From contig NZ_RBAL01000007.1 of NCBI RefSeq assembly GCF_003626535.1, positions 248,001-312,000 of the forward strand: a stretch of 64,000 bases of DNA, read 5' to 3'. Source of the stretch: Streptomyces hoynatensis (GTDB lineage Bacteria > Actinomycetota > Actinomycetes > Streptomycetales > Streptomycetaceae). Made by a program: the position numbers and the translations under genes. Under the pieces are notes generated by a model. The model was not told the origin of the DNA. It saw only the letters and a list, made by a program, of their open reading frames with translations, and did not search any database. The stretch's first letter is position 1, and each line of letters begins with the position of its first letter. Positions 17,999-27,151 of this stretch are shown here, one piece after another.

Positions 17999-19423
17999 GT
18001 GCTGACACGCCTTGAGGTGAGCGGGTTCAAAAATCTGCTCGACCTGACCGTTGAGCTGGGCCCCTTCACGTGCATCGCAGGCGAGAACGGAACCGGAAAG
18101 TCGAACGTCTTTGACGCCATCCAGCTCCTGAGCCTCCTCGCCGACCGTCCCCTGATGGAGGCCGCCCAAGAGGTCCGAGGAACGCACAGCGAGCGGCACG
18201 GCGACGCCCGGGACCTATTTTGGAACGGATACGAACCCGGTGAACATCGGATGCGTTTTGCCGCAGAAATGATCGTCCCCCCGGAGCCGGTCGAGGATGA
18301 CTTCGGAAGAATTTCTGAGCCACCGACATCTTCATTCCTGCGCTATGAGCTCGAATTGGGATATCAACCACCCACCGGCGCGGAAAAAATCGGTAGGCTG
18401 ACCCTCCTCCACGAAAGCCTCGGTTATATCCGCAAGGGGGACGCGCTCACACGATTGCGATTCCCCCACAGCAAGCAACGCTTTCGCGACAGGATGATCA
18501 GGAGCAAACGCTACGGCACCTCCTTCATCTCAACCTCCGTCGAGGAGGGCGATCCCGTGATCCGTATTCATCAGGACGGAGGCAGTCGCGGGCAGCCGCG
18601 TCCGGCGGCTGCATCGCGGGCCCGGGCCACGGTGGTCTCCACCGTGACCTCAAGCGACGACCCGACCATCCTCGCGGCTCGCCGGGAGATGCAATCGTGG
18701 CGTCGCCTTGCCTTGGAGCCTTCGGCGCTGCGCAGTTCGGACCAATACGTGGACCCACGCTCGATAGGGCCAAATGGGCTTCACCTACCCGGTGCTCTCT
18801 TCCGCATTGCATTGCAGGACACAGATTCCGGCGACGACCCCTCGCGCGTCTACGCACGAGTCGCCGGCCGCCTTTCGGACCTGTCCGGACTCCAGGTACG
18901 CACGCTCGACGTTCAGGAAGACGACGTGCGGCAACTGTTGACCATCCGGCTGCATGAGATCAGCGGGATGGTCCTGCCCGCGCGAAGCCTGTCGGAGGGA
19001 ACTCTCCGATTTCTTGCGTTGTGTGTGCTGCTCGAAGATCCCGAGGTGCGTGGTCTCGTGTGCATGGAGGAACCGGAAAACGGTATCCATCCGGGAAACC
19101 TCCCCGCAATGGTTGGGCTGGTCCGGGATCTCGCCGTTGACCCCACGGGGACCCCGGGCGACGATAATCCGCTTCGCCAGGTCCTCATCAATACCCACTC
19201 CCCGGGAGTCGTTCAACTGGTCGACCGCGGGGACCTGCTGTTTGCCGACACCGAGGCTTACAAGGCCGCATCAGGCGACGTGACAAGACGACTCCGTCTG
19301 CGTCCGCTTGAGGGAACCTGGCGCGCTTCGGGAACGCGGAATTATGTCACGAAGACCGACATCCTCCCCTACCTGGAAACTCCGCCGGGGGCTCAGCTCA
19401 CGATCGGCAGAGGTGCCGCATGA
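17999..19423 (+). CDS. AAA/OLD-like SMC-type ATPase of a PARIS-like two-gene module
   Basis: A 474-residue ABC/SMC-type ATPase. Walker A GENGTGKS is at residues 28-35. A signature-like LSEG lies at 331-334. Walker B is near 352-360 (GLVCMEEPE, with the catalytic Glu), then a His switch in NTHSP (398-402). About 250 residues of variable sequence separate the two ATPase halves, as in AAA_21/AAA_15 proteins of phage-defence systems. GTG at 17999 has GGAGG at correct spacing; a 42-residue upstream extension is not supported. The gene overlaps the next one by 4 nt. It is AT-richer than its neighbours and uses codons rare here (CTA, AGA), which suggests transfer. No TOPRIM domain is fused, unlike OLD nucleases; the next gene supplies that type of motif. 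Confidence 0.88.
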   Translation: MLTRLEVSGFKNLLDLTVELGPFTCIAGENGTGKSNVFDAIQLLSLLADRPLMEAAQEVRGTHSERHGDARDLFWNGYEPGEHRMRFAAEMIVPPEPVEDDFGRISEPPTSSFLRYELELGYQPPTGAEKIGRLTLLHESLGYIRKGDALTRLRFPHSKQRFRDRMIRSKRYGTSFISTSVEEGDPVIRIHQDGGSRGQPRPAAASRARATVVSTVTSSDDPTILAARREMQSWRRLALEPSALRSSDQYVDPRSIGPNGLHLPGALFRIALQDTDSGDDPSRVYARVAGRLSDLSGLQVRTLDVQEDDVRQLLTIRLHEISGMVLPARSLSEGTLRFLALCVLLEDPEVRGLVCMEEPENGIHPGNLPAMVGLVRDLAVDPTGTPGDDNPLRQVLINTHSPGVVQLVDRGDLLFADTEAYKAASGDVTRRLRLRPLEGTWRASGTRNYVTKTDILPYLETPPGAQLTIGRGAA

Positions 19424-20052
19424 CGCTGCGGGTTCTCTTTCTCAGCGAGGGCAGCAGCGATGGGGGGCTCGTTCCCCACATCGAAAAGATCGCCGCCCAA
19501 GTAGAGGCGCCCGTCATTGTCAGCGCCCCCGATCTTTCGTGGCTTCGCCAGCCGGTAGGGCGCGAGGTATCGGACAAGCTCCAAGCGGTACGGCGTCTGA
19601 GCGATGATTACGATCTCGCCCTGCCGCATCGCGACGCGGATAAGTTTTCCACCGAAGCCAGACGCGACGAGATATCGACATCGGCTGCTGCCGCCTGGCC
19701 GGGCCTGGCCTACGTGCCCGTAATCCCGGTGCGCATGCTGGAGGCCTGGCTCTTGCTGGACGAAGCAGCCATTCGCCAAGTAGCCGGAAATCCGAGAGGT
19801 CGCGTCAATCTGCAACTACCCAAGGCTTCTTCGGTGGAAAAGCTTCCAGATCCGAAGAAATTCTTGAAGGAAACGATCGCCAAGGCGAGCGAGCTGAGAG
19901 GCCGCCGACTCGAAGAGCTCAACAAGCGTTTCCCTCGGAACCGACATCGGCTTCTCGAATTGCTCGACGTGGAGGGCCCTGTCAGCGAGGTGACCTCGTG
20001 GAAGGTATTCGTCTCAGAGCTGACCGCAGCTCTCAGAGCGTGCCTGCGCTGA
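19420..20052 (+). CDS. DUF4276-type TOPRIM-like protein, likely effector of the AAA module
   Basis: A 210-residue protein translationally coupled (ATGA) to the AAA ATPase. The N-terminal strand LFLSEGSSD gives a conserved Glu (about residue 10). A second acidic motif HRDADK (70-75) follows DYDLAL, and RMLEAW (105-110) is the third conserved block. This E...DxD order is what TOPRIM nuclease folds show. I assign it to DUF4276 on the EGxxD and MLEAW signatures. In PARIS systems an AAA protein (AriA) is paired with a TOPRIM-like DUF4435 protein (AriB) that acts when phage counter-defence is sensed. By analogy this is the toxic effector. Nuclease activity is inferred. The gene uses AGA and ATA codons. 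Confidence 0.8.
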   Translation: MTLRVLFLSEGSSDGGLVPHIEKIAAQVEAPVIVSAPDLSWLRQPVGREVSDKLQAVRRLSDDYDLALPHRDADKFSTEARRDEISTSAAAAWPGLAYVPVIPVRMLEAWLLLDEAAIRQVAGNPRGRVNLQLPKASSVEKLPDPKKFLKETIAKASELRGRRLEELNKRFPRNRHRLLELLDVEGPVSEVTSWKVFVSELTAALRACLR

Positions 20053-20192
20053 CGTCGGGGCACCAGCACGCCGGTCGAATGTACGCGTTGCGGACCACCG
20101 TGGCGTGCGCGATCACGACCCAGCACGCGTCGGCGCGCGGTGCTGCCTGCGGGGCACAGGCACCGAACGGATCGAGGCAAGACGCGAACCGC

Positions 20193-20228
20193 GGCGTACG
20201 GCCCGGTCAGGAGGCCGGGCCGTACGCC
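20193..20228. terminator. Bidirectional terminator between the AAA/DUF4276 module and gpmA
   Basis: A perfect 14-bp stem (20193-20206 with 20215-20228) around an 8-nt loop. It sits between converging genes (DUF4276 stop 20052, gpmA stop 20263) and marks the right boundary of the module. Confidence 0.85.
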
Positions 20229-20262
20229 GTGAACGGAAGGGAGCCGCCTCGATCGGTTCCGG

Positions 20263-21021
20263 TTACTTCCTGCCCTGGTTCTTCACGGCCTCGATGGCCG
20301 CCGCGGCGGCTGCGGGGTCGAGGTACCTGCCGCCGGGGGTGAGCGGGTGGAAGTCGGCGTCCAGCTCGTAGACGCAGGGGATGCCCGTCGGGATGTTCAG
20401 GCCGACGATGTCCTCGTCGGAGATGCCGTCCAGGTGCTTGACCAGGGCGCGCAGGCTGTTGCCGTGGGCGGCGACCAGGACGGTGCGGCCCGTGAGCAGG
20501 TCGGGGACGATGCCGTCGTACCAGTAGGGCAGCATCCGGGCGACGACGTCCTTGAGGCACTCGGTGCGCGGCCGCAGCTCGGAGGGGATCATCTCGTAGC
20601 GCGGGTCCTCGCTCTGCGACCACTCGGCGCCGTCGGCGAGCTCAGGCGGCGGGGTGTCGTAGGAGCGGCGCCACTTCATGAACTGCTCCTCGCCGAACTC
20701 GGCGAGCGTGGCGGCCTTGTCCTTGCCCTGGAGCGCGCCGTAGTGCCGCTCGTTGAGCCGCCAGGAGCGGCGGACCGGGACCCAGGCCCGGTCGGCGGCG
20801 TCGAGCGCCAGGTTGGCGGTGCGGATCGCCCGCTTCAGGACCGAGGTGTGCAGCACGTCGGGGAGCAGGCCGGCGTCCCTGAGCAGCTCACCGCCGCGGA
20901 CCGCCTCCTTCTCGCCCTTCTCCGTCAGGTTGACATCCACCCAGCCGGTGAACAGGTTCTTCGCGTTCCACTCGCTCTCGCCATGGCGGAGCAGGATCAG
21001 CTTGTACGGTGAGTCGGCCAT
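20263..21021 (-). CDS. gpmA: 2,3-bisphosphoglycerate-dependent phosphoglycerate mutase
   Basis: A 252-residue glycolytic enzyme interconverting 3- and 2-phosphoglycerate. The RHGESEWN motif contains the phospho-His at about residue 12, followed by [14 protein letters not shown]. The acid/base ERHYG motif and the second catalytic His in [10 protein letters not shown] are present. The length is normal for dPGM. The upstream neighbour (YbjN-type) is on the same strand about 90 nt away, so they may share a transcript. Confidence 0.97.
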   Translation of the reverse strand: MADSPYKLILLRHGESEWNAKNLFTGWVDVNLTEKGEKEAVRGGELLRDAGLLPDVLHTSVLKRAIRTANLALDAADRAWVPVRRSWRLNERHYGALQGKDKAATLAEFGEEQFMKWRRSYDTPPPELADGAEWSQSEDPRYEMIPSELRPRTECLKDVVARMLPYWYDGIVPDLLTGRTVLVAAHGNSLRALVKHLDGISDEDIVGLNIPTGIPCVYELDADFHPLTPGGRYLDPAAAAAAIEAVKNQGRK

Positions 21022-21113
21022 GGCTTCGAGCCTAGACGGCGGGGTGCCGGGGCGGCGGTTCGGCCCCGGCGATCCCCCCTCGCGCGGCCGCCCGCGGGCC
21101 GGGGCCTGCTCGC

Positions 21114-21743
21114 CTACGCGCCGGGCCGCCGCTCCCCCGGCCGCGGCTCCCCCGGCCGCGGCTCCGCGGGCCGGGTGAGGTGGGCGAAGGCGTCGAGGTT
21201 GCGCGTGGACTCGCCGCGGGAGACCCGCCAGGCGTACTCCTTCCTGATGGCCGTGGCGAAGCCGAGTTCGAGGAGGGTGTTGAAGGCGCCGTCGGCCTGT
21301 TCGAGGACGGTGCCCAGGAGCCGGTCGACCTCCTGCGGGGTGACCACGGCCAGCGGCAGCCGGCCGGCCAGGTAGATGTCGCCGAGCCGGTCGATCGCCC
21401 AGGCCACCCCGTACATGCGGGTGTTGCGCTCCAGCAGCCAGCGGTGCACCTCGGCGTGGTTCTCGTCCGGGCGCCTGATCACGAAGGCGTTGACCGAGAG
21501 CGAGTGCCGCCCGAGCACCAGCGAGCAGGCCGTGCTCAGCTTCCTGCTGCCGGGGAGGGTGACCACGTAACGGCCGGGTCCCGTGCGCTCCCACTCGGCG
21601 CCGCTGTCGCGCAGCGCGGCGGCCAGCGCCCGTTCGGCGGCGGGCCCGGCCGCGGCGGCGGGCTCGGCCCCGGCCGCGGGCTCTCGCGCGGGCCCGGCCG
21701 CGGGCCGTGCCGTGGGGTCCTTGCGCGGGGCGGGATCAGCCAT
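21114..21743 (-). CDS. YbjN domain-containing protein
   Basis: A 209-residue protein. The N-terminal 35 residues are Ala/Pro/Arg-rich. A YbjN domain covers about residues 40-185 ([44 protein letters not shown]-like helix; [16 protein letters not shown]). The C-terminus repeats PRPGE three times. YbjN proteins share a type III chaperone-like fold and are linked to stress or sensory functions; the exact role is unknown. It lies between gpmA and mshA on the same strand, an arrangement seen in other streptomycetes. ATG 21743 is preferred over the in-frame start three codons earlier. Confidence 0.85.
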   Translation of the reverse strand: MADPAPRKDPTARPAAGPAREPAAGAEPAAAAGPAAERALAAALRDSGAEWERTGPGRYVVTLPGSRKLSTACSLVLGRHSLSVNAFVIRRPDENHAEVHRWLLERNTRMYGVAWAIDRLGDIYLAGRLPLAVVTPQEVDRLLGTVLEQADGAFNTLLELGFATAIRKEYAWRVSRGESTRNLDAFAHLTRPAEPRPGEPRPGERRPGA

Positions 21744-21775
21744 GGGCCGCATCGTAGGCGCAGCGGGGCGGCGCG

Positions 21776-23053
21776 TCAGGCTCCGGCGAGGTGCGGACGG
21801 CGGAAGCGGCGCTCGGCGATGGCGTCCGCGTACACGGCCAGGGTGCCGCCGGCGGTGGCCTTCCAGCCGAAGCGCCTGGCGTGCCGCGCCGCGGCCGCCC
21901 CCAGCCGGTCGCAGAGCCCGGGGTCGTCGGCGAAGCGGCGCAGGACGCGGGCGTAGTCGGCCGGGTCGTGCCCCCGCACCAGGTAGCCGGTCTCCCGGTC
22001 GCGCACCACGACGGGCAGCCCGCCGACGGCCGCGGCGATCACCGGGGTGCCGCAGGCCTGTGCCTCGGCGGCGGCCAGGCCGAAGGACTCGCTGTAGGAC
22101 GGCATCACCAGCACCGTCGCCGCCCGGTACCAGTCGGCCAGCTCGGGCTGGGAGACCGGCGGCCTGAACTCGACCAGGTCGGCGATCCCGAGACGGGCGG
22201 CGAGCCGCTGCATCCGCTCCGGCCTCGCCAGCCCGCTGCCCGAGGGCCCGCCGACCACGGGCACGACCAGGCGCCCGCGCAACGAGGGCTCGGCGTCGAG
22301 GAGTTCGCGCACGGCGTGCAGCAGGATGTCGGGCGCCTTCAGCGGCTGGATGCGGCCCACGAACAGGGGCACGAGCGCGTCCCGCGGCAGTCCGAGCCTG
22401 GCCCTGGCCGCCGCCCGGTCCCCGGCCGGCCGGAAGGTGGCGAGGTTCACGCCGGGGTGGACCACGGCGGTGCGCCCCGGGTCCGCGGCGTAGTGCCGCA
22501 CCAGCTCGTCCGCCTCCTCGGCGGTGTTGGCGATCAGCCGGTCCGCCGCCCGCACCACCTGCGTCTCGCCGATGATGCGGGCGGCCGGCTCCGGGGTGTC
22601 ACCGGTGGCCAGGGAGGCGTTCTTCACCTTCGCCATGGTGTGCATCTGGTGCACCAGCGGGACCCCCCAGCGCTGCGCGGCCAGCCAGGCGACCTGCCCG
22701 GAGAGCCAGTAGTGCGAGTGCACCAGATCGAAGTAGCCGGGGTGCTCGCCGGCCCAGATCTGCATGACGCCGTGGGTGAAGGCGCACAGCTGCGCGGGCA
22801 GCTCCTCCTTGCTGAGCCCCTGGTAGGGCCCGGCGTCCACGTGCCGCACCAGGACTCCGGGCGCCAGCTCCACCGCGGGGGCCAGGTGCCCGGCGGTGGC
22901 CCGGGTGAAGATCTCCACCTCGGTGCCCAGCGCGGCCAGTTGCCTGGAGAGCTCGACGACGTAGACGTTCATCCCGCCCGCGTCGCCGGTGCCCGGCTGG
23001 TCGAGCGGCGAGGTGTGGACGCTGAGCATCGCGATCCGGCGGGCGTGTGGCAC
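21776..23053 (-). CDS. mshA: D-inositol-3-phosphate glycosyltransferase
   Basis: A 425-residue GT-B glycosyltransferase that joins N-acetylglucosamine from UDP-GlcNAc to inositol-3-phosphate, the first committed step of mycothiol synthesis. The N-terminal domain contains [20 protein letters not shown] and VHSHYWLSG. The C-terminal GT4 domain has [17 protein letters not shown] and [19 protein letters not shown], the EX7E nucleotide-sugar motif. I chose GTG at 23053 because AAGGAG lies 8 nt upstream and homologs begin just before [13 protein letters not shown]. mshD occurs at 27-28 kb in this window. Confidence 0.95.
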   Translation of the reverse strand: MPHARRIAMLSVHTSPLDQPGTGDAGGMNVYVVELSRQLAALGTEVEIFTRATAGHLAPAVELAPGVLVRHVDAGPYQGLSKEELPAQLCAFTHGVMQIWAGEHPGYFDLVHSHYWLSGQVAWLAAQRWGVPLVHQMHTMAKVKNASLATGDTPEPAARIIGETQVVRAADRLIANTAEEADELVRHYAADPGRTAVVHPGVNLATFRPAGDRAAARARLGLPRDALVPLFVGRIQPLKAPDILLHAVRELLDAEPSLRGRLVVPVVGGPSGSGLARPERMQRLAARLGIADLVEFRPPVSQPELADWYRAATVLVMPSYSESFGLAAAEAQACGTPVIAAAVGGLPVVVRDRETGYLVRGHDPADYARVLRRFADDPGLCDRLGAAAARHARRFGWKATAGGTLAVYADAIAERRFRRPHLAGA

Positions 23054-23143
23054 GGAAAGGCTCCTTGGCGTCGGGGTCCTCGGGGTGCAACCCCGCCCCG
23101 GCCGCACCTGTTCCCATTCTGCGGAGTCGTTACGCTCGCACGC

Positions 23144-23950
23144 ATGTCACCGGCTCGCCCCGAGGGGAGCGCGACGCGGGGCACCACCCATCCGAACCGG
23201 CTGCGCCGGATGGACCGGTGGATCGCCGTCGCGCACGCCCCCGCGCTCCGCCGCGCTCCCCGCGCCCCCCGCGGGCCGCTGGCGGTGGACCTCGGCTTCG
23301 GGGCCGCGCCCTGGACGGCCGTGGAGCTGCTGGCCAGGCTGCGGCGGGTGCGGCCGGACGCCCGGGTGACCGGCGTGGAGATCGAGCAGGCCAGGGTCGA
23401 GGCGGCGCTGCCCTGGGCCCGCCCCGGGCTGTCCTTCCTGCGGGGCGGCTTCGAGCTTCCGCTGCCGGGCGGGGAACGGCCGCTGCTGATCCGGGCCGCG
23501 AACGTGCTGCGGCAGTACCCCGAGGAGGCGGTGCCGGCCGCCTGGGCGCGGCTGTGCGGGCGGCTGGCCCCCGGGGGTCTCCTCGTGGAGGGCACCTGCG
23601 ACGAGATCGGGCGGCGGCACGTGTGGGTGGCGCTGGGGCCCGAGGGCCCGCGCACGGTGACCTTCGCGGCCCGCCTCGCCGGCCTCCTCGCCCCGTCCGA
23701 GCTGGCGGAGCGGCTGCCCAAGGCGCTGATCCACCGGAACGTGCCGGGCGAGGCCGTGCACGCCTTCCTGCGCGACTTCGACCGGGCCTGGGCCGCCGCC
23801 GCGCCGTACGCCGCCTTCGGGGCCAGGCAGCGCTGGGTGCACGCGGTCCGTGCCCTGTCCTGCGACTGGCCGCTGACCGGCGGCCCGGGGCGCTGGCGGC
23901 AGGGCGAGGTCACGCTGGCCTGGTCCGCCCTCGCCCCGCGCGGCTGGTGA
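23144..23950 (+). CDS. SAM-dependent class I methyltransferase
   Basis: A 268-residue protein with a recognisable SAM-binding core: [18 protein letters not shown] (motif I), [14 protein letters not shown] (acidic loop) and [12 protein letters not shown]. The second half (residues 130-268) is typical of an actinobacterial family encoded next to mshA; the substrate is unknown to me. It is divergent from mshA. TACGCT (23131-23136) sits 7 nt before the ATG, so the transcript is probably leaderless. No zinc or iron-sulfur motifs are visible. Confidence 0.8.
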   Translation: MSPARPEGSATRGTTHPNRLRRMDRWIAVAHAPALRRAPRAPRGPLAVDLGFGAAPWTAVELLARLRRVRPDARVTGVEIEQARVEAALPWARPGLSFLRGGFELPLPGGERPLLIRAANVLRQYPEEAVPAAWARLCGRLAPGGLLVEGTCDEIGRRHVWVALGPEGPRTVTFAARLAGLLAPSELAERLPKALIHRNVPGEAVHAFLRDFDRAWAAAAPYAAFGARQRWVHAVRALSCDWPLTGGPGRWRQGEVTLAWSALAPRGW

Positions 23951-23996
23951 ACGGCGCGCCGCGGAACGGGAGTTCGGCGCCGCACGGCGGCCGGCG

Positions 23997-24047
23997 CGTC
24001 ACGCGGGTAGGGCCGTCACGCGGATGCGGCCGTCACGCGGGTGCGGG
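23997..24047 (+). repeat. Three tandem 17-bp repeats at a convergent gene boundary
   Basis: The unit CGTCACGCGGGTGCGGG occurs three times without gaps (23997, 24014, 24031), with two or three mismatches between copies. It lies between the methyltransferase and nudix stops. It coincides with the point where gene order seems rearranged relative to S. coelicolor. Confidence 0.75.
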
Positions 24048-24068
24048 GCGCCGCCGGGGTGCGGGGCG

Positions 24069-24512
24069 TCACAGGGGGTTCAGCGAGCCGAGGGCCTCGT
24101 CGAGCACCTCGCGGTCCTGCGGGCTGGTGAGCTGCACCCGGGCCTCGGCCGGGGCGAGCCAGACCACGCGGTCCACCTCCTCGTTGGGCACGAAGCCGCC
24201 GCCGACCGCCTCGGCGGCCCAGTACCTGACCTCCTTGGGCCGGCCCATGGCCAGGTAGCGGACGGTGCGCAGCGGCTGGCCGAGCACGCACACCATCCCG
24301 GTCTCCTCGCGGACCTCGCGCACCGCCGCGCTCTGCGGCGGCTCCCCCGGGTGCAGCTTGCCCTTCGGGTGCGACCAGTCGTCGTAGCGGGGCCGGTGCA
24401 CCAGCGCCACCTCCACGCCGCCCGCCGCCGTGCCCCGCCAGAGCACGCAGCCCGCCGCCAGGACGGGGCCCTCGGGAGCCTCGGGCCCGCGGGGCTCAGT
24501 CTCCGGTGCCAC
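24069..24512 (-). CDS. NUDIX hydrolase (MutT-like), coupled to ppk
   Basis: A 147-residue Nudix protein. The Nudix box is intact (GKLHPGE followed by [10 protein letters not shown], matching GX5EX7REUXEEXG at about residues 50-72). The N-terminus begins at the first strand and no histidine phosphatase domain is attached, unlike mycobacterial MutT1. It overlaps the 3' end of ppk by 17 nt, so the two are cotranscribed, as in the ppk-mutT pair of other actinobacteria. Likely substrates are nucleoside polyphosphates or diadenosine polyphosphates. Confidence 0.9.
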   Translation of the reverse strand: MAPETEPRGPEAPEGPVLAAGCVLWRGTAAGGVEVALVHRPRYDDWSHPKGKLHPGEPPQSAAVREVREETGMVCVLGQPLRTVRYLAMGRPKEVRYWAAEAVGGGFVPNEEVDRVVWLAPAEARVQLTSPQDREVLDEALGSLNPL

Positions 24513-27051
24513 GCCGCTTCCTCCGTGCCTCGATCAGCAGCTCCTGCACGTTCGGCAGCGGCCGCCCCTCCGCGTCGGCCGCGTGCCTGGTCCACGTGCC
24601 GTCCTGGCCCAGGTGCCAGGAGGCCGAGGTGTCGGCGGTCCCCGAGGTGAGCAGCCGCACCAGCGCCGAGCGGTGGGCCGGGTCGGTGACCCGGACCAGG
24701 GCCTCCATCCGCCGGTCCAGGTTGCGGTGCATGAGGTCGGCGCTGCCCAGCCAGACCTCGCTCTCCCCGCCGCCGCCGAAGGCGTACACCCGGGAGTGCT
24801 CCAGGAAGCGGCCGAGGACGCTGCGCACCCTGATGTGGTCCGAGAGCCCGGGCACGCCCGGCCGCAGCGCGCAGATGCCCCGCACCCAGATGTCCACCGG
24901 CACGCCCGCCTGGGAGGCGCGGTACAGGGCGTCGATCACGGCCTCGTCCACGATCGAGTTGACCTTGATCCTGATCCAGGCGGGCCGCCCGGCCCGGTGG
25001 TGCTCCACCTCCCGGCCGATCCGGGTGAGCAGCCCCTCGCGCAGGGACCTCGGGGCGACGAGCAGCCGCCGGTAGTTGTCCCGCCGCGAGTAGCCCGACA
25101 GCCGGTTGAACAGGTCGGACAGGTCGGCGCCCACCTCGGCGTCCGCGGTCAGCAGGCCGAGGTCCTCGTAGAAGCGGGCGGTCTTGGGGTGGTAGTTGCC
25201 CGTGCCGACGTGGGAGTAGCGGCGCAGTTCCTCGCCCTCCTGGCGGACGACGAGGGACAGCTTGCAGTGCGTCTTCAGCCCGACCAGGCCGTAGACGACG
25301 TGGCAGCCCGCCTCCTCCAGCTTCCTGGCCCACTTGATGTTGGCGTGCTCGTCGAAGCGCGCCTTGATCTCCACCAGCACCAGCACCTGCTTGCCCGAGT
25401 CGGCCGCGTCGATGAGCGCGTCCACGATCGGCGAGTCGCCCGAGGTGCGGTACAGCGTCTGCTTGATGGCCAGCACGTCCGGGTCGGCCGCCGCCTGTTC
25501 GAGGAAGGCCTGGACGGAGGTGGAGAACGAGTCGTACGGGTGGTGCAGCAGCACGTCCCGCTCCCGCAGCGCGGCGAAGATGTCGGGCGCCGAGGCGGAC
25601 TCGACCTCGGCGAGGTCCCGGTGGGTGCCGGCGACGAACTTGGGGTACTTCAGCTCGGGCCGGTCGAGGGCGGCGATGGACCGCAGGCCGGTCAGGTCGA
25701 GCGGCCCCGGCACCGCGAAGACCTCCTCCCGCCTGATCTTCAGCTCCCGCACCAGCAGGTCGAGCACCTCCGGGTCGATGGACTCCTCCACCTCCAGGCG
25801 CACCGGCGGCCCGAACCTGCGGCGCAGCAGCTCCTTCTCCAGCGCCTTCAGGAGGTTCTCCGTGTCGTCCTCCTCGACCTCCAGGTCCTCGTTGCGGGTG
25901 ACCCGGAAGACGTGCTGCGCGAGCACCTCCATCCCGCGGAACAGCTCCTCCAGGTGGGCGGCGATGACGTCCTCGACCGGGACGTACCGCTGCGGCGATG
26001 CCTCAAGGAAGCGGGAGAGCAGCGGGGGCACCTTGACCCGCGCGAAGTGCTTGTGGCCGGTGGCCGGGTTGCGCACCACGACGGCCAGGTTGAGCGAGAG
26101 GCCGGATATGTACGGGAAGGGGTGCGCGGGGTCCACGGCCAGCGGGGTGAGCACCGGGAAGATCTTCTTGCGGAAGAGCGAGAAGAGCCGGGTCTGCTCG
26201 TCCTCGGTGAGGTCGGGCCAGCGCAGCAGGTGGATGCCCTCCTCGGCCAGCTGCGGGGCGACGGTCTTCTGGTACGCGGCGGCGTGCCGCGTCATCTGCT
26301 CCCTGGCCATCGTCCAGATCTGCGCGAGCACCTGCTGCGGCACCTGCCCGGTGACGGTGCGGGTGGCCACGTCGGTGGCGATGCGCCGCTTGAGCCCGGC
26401 GACGCGGACCATGAAGAACTCGTCCAGGTTGCTGGCGAAGATGCTGAGGAAGTTGGCCCGTTCGAGCAGCGGGGTCTCGGGGTCCTCGGCCAGTTCGAGG
26501 ACCCGCTCGTTGAACGCGAGCCAGCTGCGTTCGCGGTCCAGGAACCGGTCGGCCGGCAGCTCAGGGAGCGGCTCGGGGTCCCGGGGCCCGGCGCCCGGGC
26601 CGGCGGGCTCCACGTCCAGGCCCGAGGACTCCACGCCTCCGCGCTCGGTGAGTTCGTGGTGCCGGGCGAGCTCGGCGCCGCCGGTCACGCCGGGCGAGGG
26701 CACGGCGAAGGCCTCACGGCTCGCCCCGGCTTCCTGGCTCATGCCCCCATTGTCCCGCCGCCGGGCCGGTACCGGCACCTCGGCGGCGGCCGGAGCGGGC
26801 ACCCCGGCGGCGGCCCGGGCAGGGGCAGGGTCGGTGGCCGGCTCGGTGGCAGGGGCGGGCGCGGGGGCGGCCGTCCGGCCGGCGAGGGCGGCGGCGCCCT
26901 CGGCCCGGTACCGGTCGGCCCACTTCTTCACGGTCGCGGCCGAGACCTCGAACCGGTCCGCGGCGCGGCGGAGCGACCAGCCGTCCTCGACGACGCTGCG
27001 GGCGAGGCGGAGCCGGGTCGCCTCCGGGAGGGGTCCTGTGCGCTCGGGCAT
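24496..27051 (-). CDS. ppk: Polyphosphate kinase 1 with HTH-like N-terminal extension
   Basis: An 851-codon frame. Residues about 160-850 are a complete Ppk1, reversibly making polyphosphate from ATP: the N domain ([20 protein letters not shown]), the middle domain, and catalytic C1/C2 phospholipase-D-like domains with the phospho-His in SHVGTGNY and VEIKARFDE. Residues 1-60 form a helix-turn-helix ([25 protein letters not shown]) like the N-terminus of IS481-type transposases, joined by a Pro/Ala linker. A conventional start (MSQEAG, 26742; 748 residues) has a poor ribosome site. At 27051 the -10 box TAACGT lies 7 nt before the ATG, as expected for a leaderless mRNA. I give the long form but the short start remains possible. 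Confidence 0.85.
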   Translation of the reverse strand: MPERTGPLPEATRLRLARSVVEDGWSLRRAADRFEVSAATVKKWADRYRAEGAAALAGRTAAPAPAPATEPATDPAPARAAAGVPAPAAAEVPVPARRRDNGGMSQEAGASREAFAVPSPGVTGGAELARHHELTERGGVESSGLDVEPAGPGAGPRDPEPLPELPADRFLDRERSWLAFNERVLELAEDPETPLLERANFLSIFASNLDEFFMVRVAGLKRRIATDVATRTVTGQVPQQVLAQIWTMAREQMTRHAAAYQKTVAPQLAEEGIHLLRWPDLTEDEQTRLFSLFRKKIFPVLTPLAVDPAHPFPYISGLSLNLAVVVRNPATGHKHFARVKVPPLLSRFLEASPQRYVPVEDVIAAHLEELFRGMEVLAQHVFRVTRNEDLEVEEDDTENLLKALEKELLRRRFGPPVRLEVEESIDPEVLDLLVRELKIRREEVFAVPGPLDLTGLRSIAALDRPELKYPKFVAGTHRDLAEVESASAPDIFAALRERDVLLHHPYDSFSTSVQAFLEQAAADPDVLAIKQTLYRTSGDSPIVDALIDAADSGKQVLVLVEIKARFDEHANIKWARKLEEAGCHVVYGLVGLKTHCKLSLVVRQEGEELRRYSHVGTGNYHPKTARFYEDLGLLTADAEVGADLSDLFNRLSGYSRRDNYRRLLVAPRSLREGLLTRIGREVEHHRAGRPAWIRIKVNSIVDEAVIDALYRASQAGVPVDIWVRGICALRPGVPGLSDHIRVRSVLGRFLEHSRVYAFGGGGESEVWLGSADLMHRNLDRRMEALVRVTDPAHRSALVRLLTSGTADTSASWHLGQDGTWTRHAADAEGRPLPNVQELLIEARRKRRGTGD

Positions 27052-27058
27052 GTCAGGG

Positions 27059-27064
27059 ACGTTA
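27059..27064 (-). promoter_or_regulatory. -10 box TAACGT for a leaderless ppk transcript
   Basis: On the minus strand TAACGT is followed by 7 nt and then the ATG at 27051. A GTTAACTTTCG segment just upstream weakly resembles a PHO-box unit, which would fit PhoP control of ppk known in Streptomyces. No good -35 is present. Confidence 0.45.
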
Positions 27065-27151
27065 CAGGCCGAAAGTTAACGGAAGGGGCGCGCGCCGGGC
27101 CCGCCCCGGCCGCGTTCCCGGCCCCGTGCCCGGCCGGCCGGGAACCGCCGC

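Noticed and set aside
26890..27051. An IS481 insertion sequence
   Set aside because: Only an HTH-like segment is present. There is no DDE transposase core, no inverted repeats and no target duplication around it.
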